Assembly: GCA_016713325.1 (NCBI GenBank)
Contig: JADJPJ010000002.1
Coordinates: 558,001 to 622,000, forward strand
Length of the DNA stretch: 64,000 bases
Direction of reading: 5' to 3'
Source: Candidatus Flexifilum affinis
GTDB taxonomy: Bacteria; Chloroflexota; Anaerolineae; Aggregatilineales; Phototrophicaceae
Below are positions 7,404 through 15,267 of this stretch, piece after piece. A model generated the notes under the pieces. The model saw only the letters and a program-made list of their open reading frames with translations. It did not search any database and was not told the DNA's origin. Position numbers and translations under genes: made by a program. The stretch's first letter is position 1; every line of letters begins with the position of its first letter.

Positions 7404-9215
7404 TTACCCCAGCAGCGTTTCTGCCAAATAGTCCGGTGCGGTCTGGGTGCGCTGACCCTCCTGCCAGAACTGCTCGGCAACTGAACTGCGCGGCGGGAAG
7501 TTGCCCCCGATGATCTCAACCACGGTGCCCGGTTCGGCCCAATCGTAGAGCCACTTGGCAGGCTCGTTTTCCGACATGACGCAGCCGTAGGTGGCCGGTC
7601 GGCCGACGTTGCCGTCGCCCAGAAGGCGGCCATTGGGCAGGAGCACGTTGCCATGGAAGCCGTTCACCAGGCCGGGCACGACTTCATAGATGCCCATGAA
7701 CCAGTCCATCTCCCAGGAGGCGCAGCCGATCTCGCTGCACAGCTCGTAGCTGCCGCCGGACGCCTTCTCGGAATGGCTGAGGATCTGGAAGATGCCCGGC
7801 GATGTCGGTGCGCGATCCATGCCTGACGCGACGGTCCAGGTGCGAACCAAATCCCCGTTCTCAAAGGCGGCAAGGGACTGAGTGCGCAGGTTGACGACGA
7901 TGCGCTTGCCCGGCACCGGATCGATGGGCAACATGATGTCGGGCGATGGGATGTTGATCATCTCTCCAACGACGAGCGAGACATCCCAATCGCGGTTGGG
8001 ATTAGCAATTTCAACCTGGTAGAAGGGAATCCCGTTGCGCTGCGCGATGCCGTAACCGGTGTCTCCCGGCTCGACCTCGTGCTGATACGAGCGATAGCGC
8101 ACGCGAACGGTGAACTCGTTCTGATTGTTGGAAACCGCTTCCCTCATCTTCTCAATGGAGTCGTTGGGCTCAATGTAGCGCAGCTCGCTGGTGCTCAACA
8201 GCGACTCGGTCTGAGCCGCGACGAAGTTGGCATAGACACCTTCGCGCACGCTGAGACCATTCTCATCGACCTCCAGCCATGAGGTCAGAGTCGCCTGATC
8301 GGTTGACCAGGCGAAACTCTCGTTGGTGAAAGGATCAAAGCCCTTGATGGTGAAGGGACGGCTGATGAAGGCGCGCGCCTGGGCCAGATACGGCGATGGA
8401 TCGCGCGTGTCTGGTGGCACGGTTGTCATGATCAGATCGAAGTTCCTGGACTCCGCAATCAGCGTCAGATTGTTTTCCAGCGATGCCATGGTGGCCGCGA
8501 TATCGAGGAACCGGCCGTCTGTGCCTTCGACGCCAACCACCTGCGTTCCATCCCAGTGGAAGCCGGCGTTGTACGGAAGAATCTTGGTCTCCTCCGTCAG
8601 ATCAAGCAGGGTGTTCTGCGCCGACAAAAAATCGAGTGTCATCACCGGCTTGATGCCATAGCCAAAGGGAATGCCGCCAAGACCCACCGCTTTGGCGTTT
8701 TCGACGGTGGCGGCGGCATCCAGCACAAGGCCGATCTGCGCGGTGCTGACCTCCCATGTGCGGCCGACATCTTGCAGGCTGATAAGCGTCCCCTGCGACC
8801 ACTGTCGCTGGAGCAGGGCCGCAGCTTCGTCGGCATTCATGCCGCCGATATCCTGTCCCAGGACCCAGACGTTGGGGAAAATGCGATTGCCAATGATGAA
8901 AGAGCCGAGATAGAGCGCCACCAGCAGCACCGGCAGGAGCGCCAGACCGAACGTGACCACCCGGTACTGACGCAAATACCACTGTGCGTCGCGCATCAGG
9001 ACGAGCGCACGGCCTTTCAGAACCTCGACATCGAACGCTGCCGGCTCATAGGGCGCGCGGCTCATGACGGGGCGTTCGACCGGAAGCGTCCCGATTGCCG
9101 GATCGCCTTCATTTGGTTGTGGCTCGCGCCGCACAACCATCTGCTTGCGCTGGCGAGCGGCGCTCCGCTCACGCGCGCGCCCTCGTTGTCGCCGATCGGG
9201 TTGGTAAATGTCCAT
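7404..9215 (-). CDS. Membrane-anchored L,D-transpeptidase (YkuD) with LysM
   Basis: A 603-residue cell-wall cross-linking enzyme. The order is: a basic cytoplasmic tail of about 80 residues, one membrane helix near 84-108, VanW/PG_binding_4-like repeats (about 110-370), a LysM segment near 388-430 (VEPGDTGYGIAQRNG) and the YkuD catalytic domain from about 440. The catalytic Cys is in ATYGCVMS near 543, downstream of FHGN. The canonical family motif is S/T-H-G-C; here the His before Gly-Cys is Tyr. The start at ATG 9215 has AGGGCAGATCCA upstream. Its own terminator follows. It probably forms 3-3 peptidoglycan links or attaches proteins to the wall. Confidence 0.88.
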   Translation of the reverse strand: MDIYQPDRRQRGRARERSAARQRKQMVVRREPQPNEGDPAIGTLPVERPVMSRAPYEPAAFDVEVLKGRALVLMRDAQWYLRQYRVVTFGLALLPVLLVALYLGSFIIGNRIFPNVWVLGQDIGGMNADEAAALLQRQWSQGTLISLQDVGRTWEVSTAQIGLVLDAAATVENAKAVGLGGIPFGYGIKPVMTLDFLSAQNTLLDLTEETKILPYNAGFHWDGTQVVGVEGTDGRFLDIAATMASLENNLTLIAESRNFDLIMTTVPPDTRDPSPYLAQARAFISRPFTIKGFDPFTNESFAWSTDQATLTSWLEVDENGLSVREGVYANFVAAQTESLLSTSELRYIEPNDSIEKMREAVSNNQNEFTVRVRYRSYQHEVEPGDTGYGIAQRNGIPFYQVEIANPNRDWDVSLVVGEMINIPSPDIMLPIDPVPGKRIVVNLRTQSLAAFENGDLVRTWTVASGMDRAPTSPGIFQILSHSEKASGGSYELCSEIGCASWEMDWFMGIYEVVPGLVNGFHGNVLLPNGRLLGDGNVGRPATYGCVMSENEPAKWLYDWAEPGTVVEIIGGNFPPRSSVAEQFWQEGQRTQTAPDYLAETLLG

Positions 9216-9409
9216 TGGATCTGCCCTGAATACCGACTCTCATGATTACGATTGATGTCCTCTATTGTATGAGAAAGTGCATAAATCGCGACATGCCATG
9301 ATTTTTGTCATGTTTTTCCAAGACTACCCGGATGATGTTGTGAGAAATGCTGAATTCGGTTCTAATACTCGGACGATATACTTCTCATCCGGTTCTGGAC
9401 GAGTACTCA

Positions 9410-10582
9410 ATGTTCTCTCACACACTGCATAGCCTGATCAACCGACTTCTCAATGCCGTCCCCCTGCTGATCGCGGTGATCGCGGCTCTGGTGGTGGCGT
9501 CATTCATGTTGGTGGCCCTGAATGCCGACGTGGGCACCGCCTACACCGCGATGTTTCAGGGAGCGTTCGGCACGGAGAATGCGACCGCCGAAACCCTGGT
9601 GAAGTCCATCCCCATCCTCTTTGTCGCCATCGGCATTTGCATCGCCTTTCGCGGAAACGTCGTCAACATCGGCGGCGAAGGGCAGATGATCTTTGGCGCG
9701 CTGGCTGGCGTCGCGGTGGCCCTGTGGATCGGCGAGTCGCTGGGATGGCTGGTTATCCCGCTGGCGCTGATCGCCGGATTTCTGGCCGGCGGTTTCTTTG
9801 GCGGACTGGCGGGGTACCTGAAAGCCTACTTCAACGTCAACGAAATCCTCAGCACCATCATGCTGAATCAGGTGGCCGTGCAGATCATGAACTTTATGCT
9901 CAACGGTCCACTGCTCGACCCCGCCACAGCAGGATCGAACAACATCCCCAAGACCGCGCGCATTGCCGAGATCGCCGAGCTGCCCCGCCTGGTATTTGGG
10001 CTGCCCGGCATGTCCGAGCCACTGTTCGACCGTACCCGGCTGCACTTCGGGTTCGTGGTTGCTGTAGCGCTGGCCATCTTCATCTATATCCTGCTGTGGC
10101 GCACCTCGATCGGCTACCGCATCCGTGCTGTCGGCTATAACGAGCGGGCCTCGCGCTATGCCGGAATCAATGTCAAGCGTCAGATGATCCTGGCGATGTT
10201 CCTGGCAGGGGGCTGCGCCGGGCTGGCCGGGGTGGTGCAGGTACTCGGATTACAGTATCGCTTGCAGACGGATGGTTCGCCGGCCGGTTTCACCGGCGGC
10301 GCCGGGTTCAACGGGATTGTCGCAGCGCTCTTTGGCGGCCTGAACCCCTTCGGCGCTATCCCAGCGGCGATTTTCTTCGGCGGTCTGCTTGTAGGCGCGC
10401 AGAATATGCAGCGCGCAGTGGGCATCCCGGCGGCGCTGGTGACCACCATCAACGGCCTGATCGTCGTGTTCGTGGTCAGCAGTCAGATTTTCAACCAGGT
10501 ACGCAGTCGTCGCCGGCTCAAACAGCCTCCAGCTCCTGAGCGCGTGGAGTCGCGGACGGCAGTTGCGGAGAACCCCACATGA
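9410..10582 (+). CDS. BMP-type nucleoside ABC transporter permease 1 (YufP/NupP-like)
   Basis: An inner-membrane permease of about 390 residues in the branched-chain amino acid/simple sugar permease family. The family signature region shows NVVNIGGEGQMIFGALAG near the N-terminal third and GGAGFNGIVAALFGGLNPFGAI near the C-terminus, with about nine helices. ATG 9410 is preferred because GGACGAG precedes it; ATG 9347 is in frame upstream. It overlaps the second permease by four bases (ATGA). The context of a second permease, BMP binding protein and two-nucleotide-domain ATPase identifies a nucleoside or nucleobase importer. Confidence 0.92.
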   Translation: MFSHTLHSLINRLLNAVPLLIAVIAALVVASFMLVALNADVGTAYTAMFQGAFGTENATAETLVKSIPILFVAIGICIAFRGNVVNIGGEGQMIFGALAGVAVALWIGESLGWLVIPLALIAGFLAGGFFGGLAGYLKAYFNVNEILSTIMLNQVAVQIMNFMLNGPLLDPATAGSNNIPKTARIAEIAELPRLVFGLPGMSEPLFDRTRLHFGFVVAVALAIFIYILLWRTSIGYRIRAVGYNERASRYAGINVKRQMILAMFLAGGCAGLAGVVQVLGLQYRLQTDGSPAGFTGGAGFNGIVAALFGGLNPFGAIPAAIFFGGLLVGAQNMQRAVGIPAALVTTINGLIVVFVVSSQIFNQVRSRRRLKQPPAPERVESRTAVAENPT

Positions 10583-11505
10583 TCGAAAGCATCCTGGCGC
10601 CCAGTGTTTTTGCATCCGCCATGCGACTGGCGACGCCCTACATGTTTGCCGGCATCGGCGAGATGTTCGGCCAGCGCAGCGGCGTCCTGAATCTCGGCGT
10701 CGACGGCATCATGCTGATGGGCGCATTCTTTTCCTACTATGTTGCGCTGATGACCGGAAACCTGCTGCTGGCGCTGCTGGCCGCAGTGCTGATCGGCGCC
10801 ATCATGGGGCTGGCCATGGCCTTCATCAGCGTCACTCTCAAGGCAGAGCAGGGCATCAGCGGCATCGGCGTGTACCTGTTCGGGCTGGGCATGAGCGAAC
10901 TGCTGTTTCAGAAGCTGGTCGGCACTCCGCGCTCGGTCGAGGGCTTTCCGCGCATCGCCATCCCCATTCTCTCGGACATTCAGTTTCTGAGCATCGGCGA
11001 GATTTTCTTCAACCATAACCTGCTGGTGTACGTGGCCTTCGCCCTGGTGCCGATCGCCGCGCTCATCCTCAACCGGACGCCGTTCGGGTTGATGATCCGC
11101 GCGGTGGGGCAAAACCCGGAAGCAGCCGACGCGATGGGCATCAGCGTGGTGCGCGTGCGCTACGCCACCGTCATTATCGGCGGCATCCTCGCCGGCATCG
11201 CGGGGGCGTCGTTGTCAACCGCGCTGCTCAAGGTGTTTCAGCAGAACCTGACGTCCGGCCTGGGGTTCATCGCCGTGGCGCTGGTTTACTTCGGACGATG
11301 GCGCCCGTTCGGAGTTCTCGCCGGGGCGCTGCTGTTCAGTTTCGTGAACGCATTGCAGCTCCAGATCAGCGCGCTCGGCATCGATGTGCCGTCCGAGTTC
11401 GCGGTCATGGCGCCCTATGTGATCACCATCATTGCGTTAGTCTTCGCCGCGAAGCAGACGGAAAAGCCAACTGCGCTGACCAAGCCGTTCGATCGTGGCG
11501 GGTGA
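10579..11505 (+). CDS. BMP-type nucleoside ABC transporter permease 2 (YufQ/NupQ-like)
   Basis: A 308-residue second permease of the importer. Family features are QRSGVLNLGVDGIMLMGAF near the N-terminus, the loop RAVGQNPEAADAMGISV in the middle, and GLGFIAVALVYFGRWRPFG. The start codon overlaps the stop of permease 1 (ATGA), implying translational coupling. The binding-protein gene follows after 39 bases. Confidence 0.93.
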   Translation: MIESILAPSVFASAMRLATPYMFAGIGEMFGQRSGVLNLGVDGIMLMGAFFSYYVALMTGNLLLALLAAVLIGAIMGLAMAFISVTLKAEQGISGIGVYLFGLGMSELLFQKLVGTPRSVEGFPRIAIPILSDIQFLSIGEIFFNHNLLVYVAFALVPIAALILNRTPFGLMIRAVGQNPEAADAMGISVVRVRYATVIIGGILAGIAGASLSTALLKVFQQNLTSGLGFIAVALVYFGRWRPFGVLAGALLFSFVNALQLQISALGIDVPSEFAVMAPYVITIIALVFAAKQTEKPTALTKPFDRGG

Positions 11506-11544
11506 TGACGAATTTTCGCGTAGCACAGGGAGGTTTTTGACACT

Positions 11545-12568
11545 ATGAGCAAATCCATTCGTGTCGTCGTGCTGGTCATGTTTGCGCTCTCGGCGCTGGC
11601 TCTGCTGCCGGGCGCGGCTGCGCAGGATGACGTGTTCCGGGTCGCCGCTGTCGCGCCAAGCGCAACCAATGACCTCGCCTTCAGCCAGAGTATGTTCGAT
11701 GCGCTGACGCTGGTCGACGAAGAAATGGGCGATGCCTTCGAATTCGTCTTCCAGGAAGGGACGTTTGTGGTCGACGACGCGGCGGTCGCGCTGCGCGAGT
11801 GGGCAGCGTCGGGCGAATACGACCTGGTCATCGCGCACGGTTCGCAGTACGGTGCGATCATTGAGGAACTTGCGCCGGATTTTCCTGATGTCGCCTTTGC
11901 CTGGGGCACCGATGTCAACACCTTCGGCCTGGACAACGTGTTTGCCTACACTGCGGCGTCCGATCAGGGCGGCTACATCAATGGCTATGTCGCCGCCATG
12001 CTGAGCGAATCCGGCAACATCGGCGTCGTCGGCCCGATCGAAGTGGGCGATGCCAAGCTGTACGTCGACGGGTTCAAGGTCGGCGCAGTCGCCGCCAACC
12101 CGGATGCGTCCGTCAACGTCACCTATATCCAGTCGTTCAGTGACGTTCCCCTGGCCACCGAGGCCGCCAATGCTTTCGTCGCCAACGGCGCGGACATCCT
12201 GACCGGCACGGCGCAGATGGTGGTCGGCCCGATCGCCGTCGCGCAGGAATTTGATCTTTCCGTGGTTCGGCACCCAGTCGAGCCAAGCCGAACTGTCGGC
12301 TGAGTCAGGCGTTCTCTTCCAGGTTTACCGTTTTGACGTCATCCTCAAAGACATGATGGCCAAGATTGGCGAGGGCACGCTTGGCGGCGAGGCCTATGTC
12401 ATTACCCTGGAAAATGGCGGCCTGGAAATGGTCCTCAGCGAAGCGGTTGCCGCTGAAGACGCCGCTCAGATTCAGGAATGGGTCGACACGCTGACCGCAG
12501 GCATCATCTCCGGCGAAATCGTGCCGCTCCCGACTGAGCCAGCGGCTACTCCCGAAGCGGGCGGCTAA
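11545..12568 (+). pseudogene. BMP-family nucleoside-binding lipoprotein-like protein, one-base frameshift
   Basis: Extracytoplasmic substrate-binding protein of the adjacent importer. It has a signal peptide ending GAAAQDD near residue 27, then the BMP fold (ATNDLAFSQSMFDAL; FAWGTDVNTFGLDNVFAY). Reading stops at 12303 in the first frame after a nonsense tail. The conserved continuation WFGTQSSQAELSAESG lies one frame over and runs to 12568. Deleting one T in the TTT run at 12257-12259 restores EFDLPWFGTQ. The repaired length of about 340 residues is normal for the family. Shine-Dalgarno GGGAGG precedes the ATG. No lipobox Cys is seen. As given the gene is broken, but this may be a sequencing indel. 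Confidence 0.85.
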
Positions 12569-12595
12569 GCTCAAATTCAGTTCCTTTGATACGTC

Positions 12596-12633
12596 TCGGG
12601 GTGTCGCTTGCGGCGCCCCGACGATGTTTTTCG
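12596..12633 (+). terminator. Rho-independent terminator after the BMP binding protein
   Basis: The stem TCGGGGTGTCG / CGGCGCCCCGA (with G-T pairs) is followed by CGATGTTTTTCG. It separates the permease-binding protein unit from the ATPase-oxidase unit. Confidence 0.7.
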
Positions 12634-12697
12634 TCAAAAATGACCGATTTCGCTGCTTCTTCGCACCGCGAATCCAGTAATTTTTGTTGAGACTCGT

Positions 12698-12703
12698 TAT
12701 AAT
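12698..12703 (+). promoter_or_regulatory. Possible -10 element before the ATPase gene
   Basis: A consensus TATAAT hexamer occurs in an AT-rich stretch, 30 bases before the ATG at 12734. No good -35 hexamer is found at 16-18 bases; TTGTTG is only 8 bases away. The preceding terminator makes an internal promoter likely. Confidence 0.35.
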
Positions 12704-12733
12704 AATTTTAGGACTAAGGCTGGCTGAACTTCG

Positions 12734-14289
12734 ATGACGACCCCGACAGTAATGGACAAACCGCGCATTCAGGAAATGCGCATGAGCGGCATCGTCAAGC
12801 GCTTTCCCGGCGTGCTGGCGGTCGATCATGTCGATTTTGACGTGCGCTCGGGCGAGATTCACGCTCTGCTCGGCGAAAATGGCGCGGGCAAGAGCACCTG
12901 ATGAAGATGCTCTATGGGTTGTACCACCCCGACGAAGGGACGGTGCTGCTCAACGGCGCGGCGGAGCGAATCCGCTCGCCGCATGACGCCATCCGGCGCG
13001 GGATCGGCATGGTCCATCAGCACTTCATGCTGGTGCCCTCGCTGACCGTCGCCGAAAATGTGGCGCTTGGCCTGAAGTTTTCGAAGCGCTGGCAGCTCGA
13101 CCTGAAGTCGGTGATCAAGCGGCTGCGCGAGCTTTCCGAGCAGTACCGGCTGAAGGTCGACCCGGAAGTGCCGATCTGGCAGCTCGCTGTCGGCGAGCAG
13201 CAGCGCGTGGAGATTCTGCGAGCGCTGTACAAGGGCGCCGCTCTGTTGATCCTGGACGAGCCGACTGCTGTGCTCACGCCTGGCGAAGTCGATGATCTGT
13301 TCCGCGTGCTGCGCCAGGCCAAGGCCGACGGCATCGGTACGATCTTCATCACCCACAAGCTGCACGAGGTGCTGGCGATCACCGACCGGGTCACGGTTCT
13401 GCGTGACGGCCGCCGCGTCGATACGATTCCAACCGCGGATGCGACACGCGCGCGTCTGGCCGAGATGATGGTGGGCCGTCCGGTCGTGCTGGAATACCAG
13501 CGGCCGCCGGCTGAACGCAAGGAGGAGCGGCTGCGCGTCACCGACGCCAAAGCGCTCAACGAGCGCGGTGAGCAGGGTCTGAAGGGCGTCACGCTGAGCA
13601 TCAGCAGCGGCGAGATCGTCGGGCTGGCCGGGGTGTCCGGCAATGGCCAGCGCGAACTGGCCCAGGTGATCATGGGACTTCGTGCGCTGCAAGGCGGCAC
13701 GATCATGGTCAACGGCGCGGATGTGACCGGCAAGTCGGCGGCCTTCATACATAACATCGGGGTGGCGTACATCCCGGAAGAGCGCATGGTGGACGGCGCG
13801 ATCAAGGAGTTCACCTGCGCGGAAAACTACATCCTGCAAGATCACAGCGCGGCGCCCTTCGCGCGCGGTGGGGTGTTCATGAACTACCGCGCCATCGAAG
13901 CGGCGTGCAGCGACGCGATCAAGCGCTACGAGATCAAGACGCCGGGGACAGATACGCCGCTCAAGAACCTCTCCGGCGGCAATATTCAGAAGCTGATACT
14001 GGCGCGCGAGCTTTCGCGCAAACCCGGGCTGCTGATCGCCGCGCAGCCCACTCGCGGGGTGGATATCCGCGCGACCGAGTACATCCATTTACGCCTGCTG
14101 GACGAACGTGCACGCGGCACCGCCATCCTGCTGATCTCGGAAGATCTCGACGAGATCATGGCGCTTTCGGACCGAATCGCCGTGATGTATGAAGGACGCA
14201 TCATTGGCGTGGTCGACCGAGAGCGCGCGACGGTGCGGCAGATCGGCGCCATGATGGCAGGCTCGACACTGGAAAGTGATGCAACATGA
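12734..14289 (+). pseudogene. Nucleoside ABC transporter ATPase (YufO/NupO-like), one-base frameshift in Walker A
   Basis: A duplicated-domain ATPase energising the importer. From ATG 12734, residues 1-55 read [11 protein letters not shown]... up to GENGAGKST, and then a TGA stop appears at 12899. The expected [14 protein letters not shown] follows in the next frame from 12901. Adding one C to the CC at 12897-12898 restores KSTLMKML. The remaining 462 residues hold the first domain's AVGEQQRVEI and LDEPTAVLTP, and the second domain's GLAGVSGNGQREL and LSGGNIQKLIL. Repaired length is about 518, typical. The stop overlaps the FAD-subunit start (ATGA). Confidence 0.88.
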
Positions 14290-15173
14290 AATTCTGGACG
14301 CATTACCACACACCGCAAACGGTCGATGAAGCGCTGGCGTTACTGACGCAGTACGCCGGTCAGGCGCGGGTGATCGCCGGCGGCACCGACTTGCTGGTCG
14401 ATGCGCGAGCGGAAGGCGAAGCCGCCGCTGAGGCGCTGGTCGATGTTACGTCGATCGCCGATCTCCGCGAGATCACTGAAGTCGACGGGCGAATCGTCAT
14501 CGGCGCAGGGGTGACCCACTCGCAGATCGTGAAATCGGCGCTGCTGCAAGAAGGCGCCACCTGCCTGGTGGAAAGCTGCGGCGTGGTCGGCGGGCCTCAG
14601 GTCCGCAACGTGGGGACGCTCGGCGGCAATGTCGCGCATGCGCTCCCCGCCGGCGACGGCACCGTTTCGCTGGTGGCCCTCGACGCTGAAGTCGAGATCG
14701 TCAAGGATGGCGTCCGCCGATGGGCGCCGATCCGCGAGATGTATCTGGGGCCGGGCAAGTCACTGCTCGATTCCACCCGCGACCTGCTGCTGCGCTTCCG
14801 CTTCCGCCCGCACGGAACGGCCGAAGCGACGGCGTTCAGCCGTATCATGCGGCCGCAAGGGGTGGCGCTGCCAATCCTGGGCTGCGCGGTCTGGCTGCGC
14901 CTTGATGCCTCGACGCGCTCGACCATTGTCGAGTCGCGGGTGTGCATCGCTCCCATCTCGCCGACGCCCAACCGAGCCTCGGAGGTCGAGGCGGCCCTGG
15001 TCGGGAAGCCGGCCAATCAGGAGACTATCGAGCGGGTGGCGGAGTTCGCCATGGGCGCGCTGCACCCCCGCACCAGCAAGTACCGCGCGACCGCGGAGTA
15101 TCGCCAGGAGATGATCGCCGTCCTGCTCAAGCGGACGCTGACCGCCGCCGTCGAGCGCGCCTCCGGCAACTGA
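14286..15173 (+). CDS. Molybdenum hydroxylase FAD-binding subunit (xanthine dehydrogenase family)
   Basis: A 295-residue medium subunit that passes electrons from the iron-sulfur centres to FAD in xanthine dehydrogenase/CO-dehydrogenase-type enzymes. FAD-site motifs are ARVIAGGTDLLVD (about 27-39) and GGPQVRNVGTLGGNVAHA (about 100-117). Its start overlaps the transporter ATPase stop, tying it to nucleoside uptake. The fused large subunit follows after 94 bases. Purine (hypoxanthine/xanthine) oxidation is inferred from this context; nicotinate- or CO-type enzymes share the fold. Confidence 0.92.
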   Translation: MKFWTHYHTPQTVDEALALLTQYAGQARVIAGGTDLLVDARAEGEAAAEALVDVTSIADLREITEVDGRIVIGAGVTHSQIVKSALLQEGATCLVESCGVVGGPQVRNVGTLGGNVAHALPAGDGTVSLVALDAEVEIVKDGVRRWAPIREMYLGPGKSLLDSTRDLLLRFRFRPHGTAEATAFSRIMRPQGVALPILGCAVWLRLDASTRSTIVESRVCIAPISPTPNRASEVEAALVGKPANQETIERVAEFAMGALHPRTSKYRATAEYRQEMIAVLLKRTLTAAVERASGN

Positions 15174-15267
15174 AGGCCATAACACGAACGACAGGATGGA
15201 GGACGGAGACCGGCGCCGCCGACTTCACAGTCCTCATCATTCACACCAGACAGACGAATAAAGGGCA

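Noticed and set aside
9297..9312. CATGA / TCATG dyad upstream of the nucleoside permease
   Set aside because: Only five bases pair and no regulator is nearby, so chance is likely.
12899..12903. Programmed frameshift or reinitiation at TGATG in the ATPase gene
   Set aside because: There is no slippery heptamer, and reinitiation would leave the P-loop split. A one-base indel is simpler.
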